From Nephrocerus scutellatus (lineage: Eukaryota; Arthropoda; Insecta; Diptera; Pipunculidae), in the NCBI GenBank assembly GCA_947095585.1, contig OX352762.1:51477843-51541842 (forward strand): 64,000 nucleotides of DNA, read 5' to 3'. Of this stretch, positions 23,047 through 33,299 are shown piece after piece. Below the pieces are notes generated by a model, which worked only from the letters and a program-made list of their open reading frames with translations, was not told the DNA's origin and ran no database searches. The translations under genes were made by a program, and so were the position numbers. Every line of letters begins with the position of its first letter. Within the stretch, counting starts at the first letter, position 1.

Positions 23047-23215
23047 CATGGCGGCCGGTATTTTGTACATGCTATCGGCATTTGGTATGCCGGCATGTAC
23101 GATTGTATGCCCACGGTGTAGCTGTGGCTGTCGGTATGTAGGGTTGTCTGCCTATGGTTTTATATGGCAGTCGGCAATTTGTACATGCTATCGGCATTTG
23201 GAATGGTTATGAGGC
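23047..23215 (+). repeat. Imperfect repeats with a TTGTACATGCTATCGGCATT core
   Basis: The core appears at about 23065 and 23177 in similar contexts (GGCGGCCGGTATT and GGCAGTCGGCAATT). It may be a LINE segment expanded locally. Confidence 0.6.
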
Positions 23216-23790
23216 AAAACCCAATGTGCTGAGTGAAATGACCGGACGGACAAGCGGAAAACTTAGAAATATGGTTTGTAACGAGGGGAACTTCGTTACA
23301 ATGCGGGAAGAGTTACGCAGTATAGGTAAGGAGGCCGCTTCCGTAAGATATAAGAATATCCCAGCTCTAAGGCAAACAAAGAAAATGCTTGGGAACTATA
23401 GCCAAAAGAGTTCTCGCAAGATATTGGGACTATGCAGAATTAATGTAAGAATCATTATGGGTTTCCTTACAGGACATTGCATACTGAAAGGGCATATATA
23501 TAAAATAAAATTAGTAGAGAATGAAAGCTGAAGACTCTGGGGGGAAGCAGAGCAGACCTCGTGGCATCTTCTCAATGAATGCGGAGCAACGATACGACAG
23601 AGACGAGATCACGTTGGAACTCACGTTATCTCGGAGTCTGCGCGACATTCACTGAATCCGCTCCGTATTATTAAGTTCTTCAGAGCCATAGGTATGGACG
23701 GAGTGCTTTAGAGCCGGGCATGCACTGTCTCTGTAGCACAAGTCAGGGGGAAGCGCAATAGATCCGCATGGGTCGCAGTGCTACTACACC
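23213..23790 (+). pseudogene. R1/I-group LINE ORF2 C-terminus and 3' end
   Basis: The plus frame ILGLCRINVRIIMGFLTGHC, then LKGHIYKIKL and a broken C-x2-C plus HLLNECGATIRQRRDHVG, is the characteristic RNase H or C-terminal zinc-binding region of these LINEs. It ends with PLRIIKFFRAIGMDG. The 3' UTR ends near a CATCATCATTATCA stretch at about 23800. Together with 21925-22290 it is likely one degraded element. Confidence 0.75.
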
Positions 23791-23831
23791 CCTTATATCA
23801 TCATCATTATCAATATTCTGATATATTTTTT

Positions 23832-24012
23832 GCGGTCCAAGGCCTAGCTTCTCGCGACCATTTGTGCTGTGCATGTATATTTTTGCACACAAATGGAAGG
23901 GACCTACAATTTAAATGTAGTATTCGAAAGGAGAATTGAGAAGCTTTTCGTGACAAGTTACTATCAAATGTTATTCAGACATTCGCGAGACGTGGGACCG
24001 TGAAAAATTTGC
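23832..24012 (-). mobile_element. SINE body, second copy without tRNA head
   Basis: GCGGTCCAAGGCCTAGCTTC, AAATGGAAGGGACCTACAAT, GAATTGAGAAGCTT and ATTCGCGAGACGTGGGAC match the body of the SINE at 1557-1903 in order and orientation. The A/B-box head is absent, consistent with 5' truncation. It lies directly behind the 3' end of the LINE at 23213-23800. Confidence 0.85.
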
Positions 24013-24049
24013 GCATATTTGCATACTGGAATCTTTTTTTAAATAAATT

Positions 24050-24250
24050 TAGACTTCCGAAGTGCAGTGACTAAAGCGATATTCAGCTATGCTGCTCAGA
24101 TATGGGGATTCTCAAACTTCAAGTTCAAAGCTATTTTATAAAAAGAGTTTTCAATTTGTACGAGGTCACACCCAATTATATATAAGACAGGTGGAGTACC
24201 TGATATACATCTATAGACACTCAAATTACATATGGAGTACACTAATAAAA
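24050..24250 (+). pseudogene. LINE RT C-terminal scrap
   Basis: The plus frame FRSAVTKAIFSYAAQIWG resembles the conserved TYGAQVWG region after the RT domain of several LINEs, followed by short decayed blocks. Too short to place in a clade. Confidence 0.45.
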
Positions 24251-24526
24251 ACTTATTTAGATATTAAGTGAGTCTATTGCCCTACTTTCTCTCTGAACAG
24301 CTAAGGGGAAAATAATTTTCTCGATCCGTTTGGTACCACAATGGGCCATTATTGGTTTCAGTGTTTCAGTTTTTCGCCGGCTGCCACTTTAACCTAACCT
24401 GTCCAAGGAATCTCACCTTTAATAATTTGTTACGTACATCCTGTATTTAAAAATCATTTTTTCTTATTTGTTTCTTGTTTTTCCATTTATGCTATGTTTG
24501 TTTTGATCAATTCTGTATGTATGTAT
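24251..24526. other. No feature recognised
   Basis: AT-rich sequence without a recognisable coding or repeat signal. It lies downstream of the candidate small gene (minus sense). Confidence 0.3.
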
Positions 24527-24809
24527 TTAATCCACTAATATCAAAGTTTTCTTATTTTTGGTCTTAAGAGTATTAAATAATACCAACTTTTTCAATACCT
24601 TTATTTCGCTCCTTAGTTTTGTAGTCTGTGGGAGCGTTAAGATGAAAGGATCCAGGGTCGCTGCACTATGCTTAGTTGTTTTGCTATATAGTATTATATA
24701 AATAAATTTACTTACTGTTAAACACTACGAGTTTTCTTGTTGATCCAAGTCGACGCATTGGACTTTTAATATCATCCGGATTTTCATCCATTGCAGAAAC
24801 GCCATTCAT
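24527..24809 (-). CDS. Candidate small two-exon gene, 75 aa, unknown function
   Basis: Exon 1 (24809-24716) starts MNGVSAMDENPDDIKSPMRR and is open for 31 codons plus one base. It is followed by a perfect donor GTAAGT (24715-24710). A 55-nt intron, the usual size of short insect introns, contains an ACTAAG branch-like site and ends GTGCAG at 24661. Exon 2 (24660-24527) continues in frame with TTLDPFILTLPQTTKLRSEI and ends TAA, giving 75 residues. The N-terminal half is acidic then basic; the C-terminal half is Lys/Leu-rich. I do not recognise the family. A second possible donor (AAAGGTATTG) at the end of SEIK means more exons may exist. It could still be chance, since the AT-rich context is permissive. 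Confidence 0.4.
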
Positions 24810-25131
24810 GTTACGGATTTTTTTGTTAAGTAATTAATGTTAATTAATGATTTTGAAACATTTAATTTACGTTATATAACACAATAAACAAAATACGTAT
24901 AAGTATGACACTAGTTTTTTTCATTAACTACAAGTTCTCGGTTGATGTAGTGAAATAGTGAAATTCATTTTGTTTTTGTGGGAAATTTATAAATTACTGT
25001 CATCCATCATTTATATTCCAACTAGAATTAAACAAATAAAAAATAATTACTAATTGTTTAAAATAAATGTTAAAGAATAACTTTCCACATGTTAGTAAAA
25101 AGTAAATTATTAATTAATAAAAAATACGTAT
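24810..25131. other. AT-rich interval upstream of the candidate gene
   Basis: Contains no recognisable coding or repeat feature. If the small gene is real, this would hold its 5' UTR and promoter (minus sense). No clear TATA box can be assigned in such AT-rich sequence. Confidence 0.25.
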
Positions 25132-25900
25132 TAAAAAAACAACCCTTAAAAAATTCATGTAAAAATTTTTTCATGTAAATTCTCTAATAGGAGATGGGTA
25201 CGTGTTAAAATTTGAAGAAAATCGGGCTAATTTTTAAAAAATTTACATGGACAGCACACTGGTCTCAGGGCTGAAGAGAATCGAGCTAATTTTTAAAAAA
25301 ATTATTTGGGCACCCCTCGGGCCTCAGGGCCGTTCACTCAAAAAACTTTACAAAAAATTTTGTTCATCGGAGATACACATGTATATTAAATTTGAAGAAA
25401 ATCGGGTTAATTTTTTTTAAAAATCTTTATGGGGCCCCACGACCGTGGCCACCAAAATTTCTGCAAAAAGTGTTATCCATCGGAGATACACGTTTAAGAA
25501 AATCGGGTTAATTTTTTAAAAAAAATTTATGGGGCCCCACGAACCCGGGGCCGGGGGTCTCCAAAATTTTTACAAAAAGTGTTGTCCATTGGAGATACAC
25601 ATGTATATAAAATTTTAAAAAAATCGGGTTAATTTTTTTAAAACAATTTTATGGGGCCCCACGAACCCGGGGCCCGGGGTCTCCAAAATTCGATAATCGA
25701 GATCGAAATAATCGAGTAAATTTTGTAAAATTTTTGTATGGGAGCCCCCTGACCGCGTGGACCAAGGGGCCACAAATTTTAAAAAATTTCAATAAAAGCG
25801 GGCTTTGGGAAGTGGGTTAAAAATTGATCGCAAGATTCCACGACAGACAACCGACGACCGACATCCGTGCCACGGGCAAGTGAAGTTAATATATAGAATT
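25132..25900 (+). mobile_element. CTCTA-family repeat, copy B (complete)
   Basis: Head AACAACCCTTAAAAAATTCA, subterminal TAAATTCTCTAATAGG, about five internal units with ATCGGAGATACACATGTAT and GAAGAAAATCGGGTTAATTT. Each unit is followed by a GGGGCCCCACGA block. It ends with GGGCTTTGGGAAGTGGGTTA, a CCGTGCCACGG hairpin (25867 region) and TTAATATATAGAATT. This is the best full-length example of the family here. Confidence 0.8.
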
Positions 25901-26280
25901 AAAAAAAAAGAAAACTGTTAGCATTAAAAAATTATGTAGCATTAAATTAAGTTAAGAAACGAAAGTTTTTTTGTTTTTGAGTGTTTAAAGTTTTTATTTT
26001 TAGACTTTAATTAACTCTTGTTTGCCGAACATAATCCTAATCATTGGAAGAGGAGAAGAGTAAAAATATTTGTAGAGTCATTTTAATAATTTATAATACC
26101 TTGATGTTCCCGGGCGCTTTCTACCCCCACACATGAACCCACACCTTCCCCTTACCATCGCATAGTGGGCGTGTACAATATCTTATAACCATAGATAAGA
26201 AATAAGCACTAAGCACAAAGTCTTTGTCTTTCTTATAGGCATCCATAGTACGTACAAAACAGAGCACAGAAAGCAACGCT
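25901..26280. other. No gene; AT-rich spacer
   Basis: No conserved coding block. An ATAAGAAA/TTTCTTAT inverted pair lies near 26198-26236. Confidence 0.3.
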
Positions 26281-26666
26281 CGACCGTTTTTTCGTCGACT
26301 TTAGTTATTTACTTACAAAATTGGTCACCACCAAAGACCCTTTTATTTAGACGGGATAATATATAGCTTATATAGTTTCTAAGATTACCTCCTACATACA
26401 AACCAACATAACCTCGTATTCGCTCTATTTGTTTGGATTTTGTTAAGACGCATATTCTAGAAAGTTTCAGCTCAATCGGCTGTCTAGATTTTGAGTTTTT
26501 TTTTACAAAGTAACAGGCATTAATTTTATTTATAGATTACAAAATGTACAAAGCAGTGCAGCACATAGCACACAGTCACTATACTGCCCGACCGTTTTTT
26601 CGTCGACTTTAGTTAATTAGTTACAAAATTGGTCGCCACGAAAGGCTCTTTTATTTAAACGGGATA
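26281..26666 (+). repeat. Pair of 78-bp direct repeats
   Basis: 26281-26358 and 26589-26666 both begin CGACCGTTTTTTCGTCGACT and end TTTAGACGGGATA or TTTAAACGGGATA. The interval between them carries AGATTACCTCCTACATACAA, a motif also seen near 27190 (GTTACCTCCTACACACAAAC). Such motifs are common near the ends of insect Helitron-like repeats (inference). Confidence 0.7.
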
Positions 26667-26674
26667 CCTATAGA

Positions 26675-27150
26675 CTCTTACGTAACGGCAAGAGGAACAA
26701 TCCTCTAAAAGTCCATTCAGATACTAGCTTACGCAGACGATATTGACATCGTTGGTAGAAACCCAAGAGCTTTACAGGAAGCTTTCGTCCAGATCGAGCA
26801 GGCGGCACGAAATCTGGGGCCCCGTATGCGAGGAAGGACGATTCCGGAGACTCTATAATGACGAGATCTACGAGCGTTACCGCGATGTCGACATCGTGAA
26901 GGGAATTAAGTTCGGTAGGCTCCGGTGGGCAGGACACCTAGCTCGCATGAGCGAAGAGGATCCTGCTCGGAAAGTCCTTTGCGGTAGGATTTATGGAACA
27001 CGACTGCGAGGCTGGCCAAGCCTACGCTGGAAGGATGGCGTAGAGCAGGGCGCCCAGAGTTTATGGATGCCCATCTGGATGACATCGGCTCGAAATCGGG
27101 ACCGGTGGTGAAACTTTTTGCGGGAGGCCAGGACCATTCTTAATATTGAT
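26675..27150 (+). pseudogene. RTE LINE fragment with internal deletion and 3' end
   Basis: The YADD region (LAYADDIDIVG-like, about 26728-26760) is fused by deletion to the C-terminal domain: GPVCEEGRFRRLYNDEIYER, then FGRLRWAGHLARM and LRGWPSLRWKDGVEQGAQSL. It ends with the 3' tail near 27145. Collinear with the copy at 5701-8033 but it retains a longer 3' end, useful for defining the RTE consensus. Confidence 0.85.
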
Positions 27151-27383
27151 GAACGAATTTTTTAAATCGGTCTAGTAGTTTCGAAAGTTACCTCCTACAC
27201 ACAAACCCATATTACCTTTTTATACTATTACTAGACGAGAGGAAATATCCGGCGTATCCCGGCTGCCCCTATCCCACTGACCACCTGCCCACTAACCCCC
27301 CTCCAACAATCAACCACCTCAGCCACCCTGAAAACTATAGAATTGATATTAATATCGGCAAAAACAGCAAACATATTTTCAAA

Positions 27384-27561
27384 TTTATATAGTAAGATAA
27401 ATATACATTGCCAAGTACAATGAGGCACTTGTGTGTAGACGCAATTTCTAAACGGTCAGGAAGTGGTTTTTGTTTATTTATATAGTAAGATAAATATACA
27501 TTGCCAAGTACACTTGTGTGTAGACGCAATTTCTAAACGGTCAGGAAGTGGTTTTTGTTTA
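27384..27561 (+). repeat. Tandem repeat, units of 93 and 85 bp
   Basis: TTTATATAGTAAGATAAATA and CGCAATTTCTAAACGGTCAG occur in both units (27384-27476 and 27477-27561). The second unit lacks an 8-bp AATGAGGC. Confidence 0.95.
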
Positions 27562-27790
27562 TATGCAAATATGCTTACTTTTTTATCCACATTAGTGTAG
27601 CACTGTTCCACCCACACACCAGTAAAGAATCCTAAAAAATTGAATTGATACGATCAACGGTGTAAATTTGCATAAGGAGCAAACAAACAAACATACTCTT
27701 ACGAAATTTAGGCTTTCTAGAGTTTGTAATGGAGTTTGTAAATAAAAACACAATACAAGTTCTTCAATTCACATATTAGAACTTTAATTA

Positions 27791-28142
27791 ACAAAATAAC
27801 AACCCATAAATATTGAAATTTTTCATATAAATTCTCTAATAACCAAAAGTATACTAAATTCTACTGTAAATGCAGAAATATAAAAACACATACGAAGCAC
27901 TGCAGCCCAACAACAAACCAACCCAAAACGTAAAGCAAGCAGCGCTGCCCACAAGGCACAGCGCACAACGCGCACAGAACACAGTCATTATAGCATGAAA
28001 TCATCTGATGCCGGGAAAAAAATTGTATGGGAGCCCCATAATTTCAATAAAATCGGGATTTGGGAAGTGGGTTAAAAATTTATCACAAGATCTGACCAAC
28101 CAGTCCGCCAGCCACGGGCACGCAAAGTTAATATAGAGAATT
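27791..28142 (+). mobile_element. CTCTA-family repeat, copy C (short)
   Basis: Head AACAACCCATAAATATTGAA, TAAATTCTCTAAT and tail TTAATATAGAGAATT are present. The interior is the CGCACAGAACACAGTCATTA version also seen in copy A1, without tandem units. Confidence 0.8.
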
Positions 28143-28360
28143 AAAAAAAACAAAGGTTAATAAATTATACTGGTGATAACTTATTATTCACACAAAACAC
28201 ATATTAACTAACCGGTAGCTCTTCAAGTAGTCCGGTTAAATTCCAAATAATAACTTAACCCACCGCGACAAAATTGCTGTATTAATAGAAAATCGACAGT
28301 TTCGAGATTGTTACACTCTTTTCTATTCTATTTTATTCGATTTGAACTTTCAAATTTATA
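28143..28360. other. No feature recognised
   Basis: AT-rich spacer between a CTCTA repeat and the nested region. It contains a CCGGTAGC/ GTCCGGTT near-palindrome only. Confidence 0.25.
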
Positions 28361-29223
28361 TACAGGGTGTATCCGTTAAGGTGGCAAATACTTAAAGGGG
28401 CGATTCCTTGGTTAATTTCGTGAAAAATCGTATTGGAGGGGGGGTCTATTTTCACCCCATGCAGTTTACGTAGCGTTTTAATGCGATGACACGTACTTTT
28501 GACCTTACATTACTTCACACCCTGTAACTCTCGAACGCCTCTAGCTAAAAGGTCACCGTTGGTTTTTTTGGAAACGAAATTAAATTTTTAAGGTCAAACT
28601 TTATACATTTTTAAAATTCCTAAAACCATTAACGATACTCATAATATTTATGCATTCGGTCAACAGGAGCAGGGTTAAAATTCATACTTTTTAAAATGAA
28701 CGAAACGTACTTTTGACCTTACATGACTTCACACCCTATAACTCTTGAACTGTTCCAGGTACAAGGTTACTGTTGGTCTATTTTGAAAAAAAAAAAGTAC
28801 TTTTTTAAGATCAATTAATGTACATTTTTTTGAATTATTTAAGCCATACCTATATGAATGTCGACAAAATCAATTATTTTTTTTAAAATTGTATTTACAA
28901 ACACGATTATTTCGAGAAATGCTCTTGGATGCATTTTTTCACAAATGGAATATTCAATCTCCTACATATCCATAACAAAATATTTGTGCATTCAGTCAAA
29001 AAGAGCAAGATAGTGCGGGTTGTGTTACTACTATTACGTATAAGAATAGTTGCATGACGTCTCAGTGTTCCCGTAGCAAGAGTGCAAGAAAATTACACGT
29101 GGGACGGATGCACCCTTGCCAGTTCACTCCAGTGCATAATCTGCTTCAACAGGACATACCAAGAACAACCCAATTTTATTAGTGGACACCATTTCCATGT
29201 CCATTTACACCACCGATTTCCTG

Positions 29224-29705
29224 TGTAAATCCTTTTCCTTTAGGATTTGTTAAACTGACAACAACCTTACTACTGGTGGGGGGATAGTTGTCAATTTTTG
29301 CTAATTAAGAAGACGGTTATTTGCTTTTGTAAACTGAATCTCTTTCTCATTTATTTATTCTATATTTATACATTATTTTGGCTAACTACTTAAAAAGCAT
29401 TCCAACAGTAATGTTGACATACTGTTGGAAATGCTTACTAATTTAAACTTATTGCTAATATGCAATTGCTTTTCTGCTGATTGTGAAGAAATAGCAATTG
29501 CATTAATGTGGGTATCTGGTTGTTGGGTGTGACGCTCGATGGTAGTGTAATTGTGCAATTGCTGATGTTGCTTTTTGTAGTCGAGACATTCGAATTGAAT
29601 GTATTGTGCAATTGTACAATTGCTGATGTTGCTTTAGTTGCCGATACATTGCTCGATGCATCGTGCAATTGTGCAATTGCTTTGTTGTTGTTGATACACT
29701 CAACA
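29224..29705 (-). repeat. BEL2 3' LTR
   Basis: Collinear with 41136-41607 with scattered substitutions and small indels. It contains several GCAATTGCACAATTG-type motifs near its 5' part (minus sense) and an ACTGTTGGAAATGC block. Confidence 0.9.
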
Positions 29706-30550
29706 TTTTGCCTCCTCCGGTGTTGTTTCCCTTGATTGATTCTGCTATGGTCTGATAATTTGATTTTGGTAACGCGATTATTTTTATTTCGCCCATTTCC
29801 GTATTTTAATGTAACTGCCAGAAGACAAATTTTGATTATTGCGCCCGCAATGGTAGCACAGATGCCAATTGTCCAATATTGGTGCATTTTTATATCATCC
29901 AGTGGCAATTCGAAGTATCTTTCTACGTTGTAGTTGATTCCTAGTATTGTTTGCTGTATATATACCACGCGAAATGTCTGCTCACCTATCTTCTCAGGAA
30001 CCGAATTAGGCATGATCAGGTCATATTCATCAGCATCGCTTATCATTAGATATCCTGTTACTACAATTTCCGTTGATGTAATAGCCATGTCCAGTTTTTC
30101 CATTGGATCGGGGAGTACCTTAATTTCTGGGCCCAACTTCTTCTCACACTTGTCTATTATTATTTTGTTGATTTCGTTAAGGCCGGCATTCAGTTTTTGT
30201 GTGAAGCTTTTGATTTTCTTAGAGATTCTAGTCTCGTTCTCATTCATATTGGAAATTGTAGACGGCATAATTTTTGTGTTTGTCTTAGCACTTTTAATTA
30301 GTTTCTTTTGATTGCTGTCCAGATCTTCGATGTCATGGAACACCTCATTATTAATTCCAAGCAATGAATAAGGAACCGTTCCTAGTAGTCCTCGTTTTTG
30401 CCTCCGCAGATGTGTTAATTGGAGTCTGTTGAAAGTTGAGAACACATTTTGCCACTGTGAGGAACAAAATTCTTGTGGCCGAATTTTGTTCACACTCTCT
30501 TACTCTTAGTCTGCTTCCTGTGCAGTTCGGATCACGTGGTGGTAAGTCAT
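29438..30550 (-). pseudogene. BEL2 env-like protein, C-terminal part, overlapping the 3' LTR
   Basis: The minus ORF 30493-29438 (351 aa) has a furin-type RQKR site at residues 31-34 followed by a hydrophobic GLLGTVPYSLLG segment. A coiled-coil-like stretch follows (about 60-120), then a transmembrane helix around residues 205-232 (IGICATIAGAIIKICLLAV). The C-terminal tail reads into the LTR as low-complexity Asn/Thr/Ser repeats. This is the layout of class-I-like fusion glycoproteins carried by roo-like elements (related to baculovirus F). The N-terminal part lies at 32263-32640, split off by the minisatellite insert, so the protein is not intact. Confidence 0.75.
29706..29718 (-). promoter_or_regulatory. 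BEL2 polypurine tract
   Basis: Minus-strand GGAGGAGGCAAAA lies directly before the TGTTGAGTG start of the 3' LTR. It primes plus-strand cDNA synthesis in LTR elements. Confidence 0.8.
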
Positions 30551-30590
30551 TGTTAATAAAATTAGTTCACTTAATTCACTGACTATCTCT

Positions 30591-31918
30591 GCCGACGTCT
30601 TTCTCTGCTTCCGTAATTCGTACGACGCAACTTCACTGTGTGGCTCCCCTAAGGGTTGTTGCGCTGGTACATCCAGCAGATCGCTGCCGACGTCTTCCTC
30701 TGCTTTCGTCATTCGTACGACGCAACTTCACTGTGTGGCTCCCCTACGGGTTGTTGCGCTGGTACACCCAGCAGATCGCTGCCGACGTCTTCCTCTGCTT
30801 TCGTCATTCGTACGACGCAACTTCACTGTGTGGCTCCCCTACGGGTTGTTGCGCTGGTACATCCAGCAGATCGCTGCCGACGCCTTCCCCTGCTTCCGTC
30901 ATTCGTACGACGCAACTTCACTGTGGCTCCCCTACGGGTTGTTGCGCTGGTACATCCAGCAGATCGCTGCCGACGTCTTCCTCTGCTTCCGTCATTCGTA
31001 CGACGCAACTTCACTGTGTGGCTCCCCTACGGGTTGTTGCGCTGGTACATCCAGCAGATCGCTGCCGACGTCTTCCTCTGCTTTCGTCATTCGTACGACG
31101 CAACTTCACTGTGTGGCTCCCCTACGGGTTGTTGCGCTGGTACATCCAGCAGATCGCTGCCGACGTCTTCCTCTGCTTTCTTTATTCGTACGACGCAACT
31201 TCACTGTGTGGCTCCCCTACGGGTTGTTGCGCTGGTACATCCAGCAGATCGCTGCCGACGTCTTCCTCAGCTTTCGTCATTCGTACGACGCAACTTCACT
31301 GGGTGGCTCCCCTACGGGTTGTTGCGCTGGTACATCCAGCAGATCGCTGCCGACGTCTTCCTCCGCTTTAGTCATTCGTACGACGCAACTTTACTGTGTG
31401 GCTCCCCTACGGGTTGTTGCGCTGGTACATCCAGCAGATCGCTGCCGACGTCTTCCTCTGCTTCCGTCATTCGTGCGACGCAACTTCACTGTGTGGCTCC
31501 CCTACGGGTTGTTGCGCTGGTACATCCAGCAGATCGCTGCCGACGTCTTCCTCTGCTTTCGTCATTCGTACGACGCAACTTCACTGTGTGGCTCCCCTAC
31601 GGGTTGTTGCGCTGGTACATCCAGCAGATCGCTGCCGACGTCTTCCTCTGCTTTCGTCATTCGTACGACGCAACTTCGCTGTGTGACTCCCCTACGGGTT
31701 GTTGCGTTGGTACATCCAGCAGATCGCTGCCGACGTCTTCCTCTGCTTCCGTCATTCGTACGACGCAACTTCGCTGTGTGGCTCCCCTACGGGTTTTTGC
31801 GCTGGTACATCCAGCAGATCGCTGCCGACGTCTCCCTCTGCTTCCGTCATTCGTACGACGTAACTTCGCTGTGTGGTTCCCCTACGGGTTGTTACGCCGG
31901 TACATCCAGCATATCGCT
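30591..31918. repeat. 95-bp minisatellite, 14 units, inside BEL2 env
   Basis: Unit starts GCCGACGTCTTCCTCTGCTT and repeats at 30591, 30686, 30781, 30876, 30969, then every 95 bp to 31824, with a partial at 31919. One unit is 93 bp (loss of TG). Units differ by only a few bases. Because 95 is not a multiple of three and the unit is open in all plus frames, it creates long but meaningless ORFs (450 and 476 codons). Confidence 0.98.
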
Positions 31919-32250
31919 GCCGACGTTCTCTCGCTGCATCCACCACTGTTGCTCACGTCGATACCCACGTCACTTTGTCAAGGCATTACTCAGGTCACTC
32001 ACGTCTAGGCTCGTCGATACTCACGTCACTTTGTCAAGGCATTCACGTCGCTCGTCGTCACTAACGTCAAGGCTCGTCACCATTCACGACGCTCGTCAAG
32101 GGCTAACGCATCGCTCAGGACTTGTGCTCGTCAAAGGCCAACGCATCGCTCAGGACTCACGTTAAATTATAGATTATAAGAAAAGTAGAAAAATAAAGAA
32201 AATACTTCGAAAAGTACCAAAATAGAATTTTATTGTAACGACCCTTTGCC
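31919..32250. repeat. Degenerate repeats and AT-rich end of the env insert
   Basis: About 55-bp degenerate units with CACGTCACTTTGTCAAGGCA and AACGCATCGCTCAGGACT. An AATAAAG-containing AT-rich stretch follows, ending where env-like coding resumes near 32250. With the minisatellite it forms a foreign insert of about 1.7 kb with unclear borders. Confidence 0.6.
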
Positions 32251-32262
32251 ACAGAACCCTGG

Positions 32263-33114
32263 TCACGCTGAGTTTACCCCGGCTGGGAAAACTCCGTTAC
32301 ACCACCCTTCATCCATGTGATGACGCAATTCGTCGCATTGACTTTCTTTTGTCACCGATTTGGCCTTATTACACAGTTGAGTCATTTGATCTCTAGTCTT
32401 ATTTATGTTGATTTGATCACGTATGATATCTATCATTGGGAATCGAACGCTTGTTCGTAGTATTCCTCGTTGAATTTGGGCTGTTCCAATTTGCTCCACA
32501 AACACTCCAACGTCAGCATTAGTGATTGTGTACCTTGCTGATATCGGCATGGCGACTGCAATCAGCGACAGTACCACAAGCGCGGTAGACAGTGGTGATG
32601 ACGGGATGATTGCCTTATGCTTTTTATCTCTTGAGATTCTTCCTGGGTTGTTTGATGCTAACGATTTTGACGATTGTGTCCGTGGTTGAACTCCGTCGTT
32701 CTGAAGTTGTCCCATAAGTTGGCTTGATTCCTTGGCCTTAAATCGAAAACATTTTACGCATTGATTTACGACGGCTTTGACGGTGTTTGCTCCTCGGATG
32801 ATCCAATATTTCCTCCGGATGTGATTCAGAGTTAGTTTTACTCCGCCGTGAAGTGTATCAATGTGAGATGAAAAGACAAGATAAATATCGCTCTTCCATG
32901 GAGGCCTGTCGTTTTGTATCACCATACATTCATGGGATTTTTGAACCTCAGGCATACCTCGCAAATCCATCATGATCTTGTCAGCTGGCCACTGTTGTTC
33001 GTCTCCTTTTAACCACGTTGGACCGTGCCACCATGTCGAGTTTTCAGCCAAAACATCTCCAAACAACTCTCTAGACGGAATGTCAGCAGGATTCTCACTT
33101 CCGGGTACAAACAT
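32263..33114 (-). pseudogene. BEL2 RNase H end and integrase zinc finger fused to env signal peptide
   Basis: A 283-aa minus ORF begins MFVPGSENPADIPSREL, the end of the RNase H region. The integrase HHCC region follows (SHIDTLHGGVKLTLNHIRRK, then VNQCVKCFRFKA). After SSQLMGQLQ the integrase catalytic core is absent. The frame then enters an env-like N-terminus with a signal-peptide-like TALVVLSLIAVAMPISA near residues 177-193 and an ectodomain with Cys residues. A deletion must have removed the integrase D,D-35-E core and joined pol to env in frame. Confidence 0.75.
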
Positions 33115-33299
33115 CCATTGCCCTTAAAAATGTTGCTGCACGAAAGATACCCCAATAGGCAACAAACTTGTTCCATTTCACTGGGTGTTGTTTTAACCAG
33201 CTCAGTACAATGGTAGAATCTGACCTGGCAACAACTCTGCAGTATCTCGTCTCTGTTCCTTGTATTATTTACATCATTAGTTTCGTGAGCAATGTAGCT

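Noticed and set aside
29508..30311. Three plus-strand ORFs opposite the env-like gene
   Set aside because: They are antisense shadows of the env-like coding sequence and LTR.
30591..31918. CRISPR-like array
   Set aside because: Repeats are 95 bp with no spacers and the genome is eukaryotic.
30656..32165. Plus-strand ORFs of 450 and 476 codons (and a 243-codon one)
   Set aside because: They translate the same 95-bp unit successively in all three frames. No codon-level structure; they are minisatellite artefacts.
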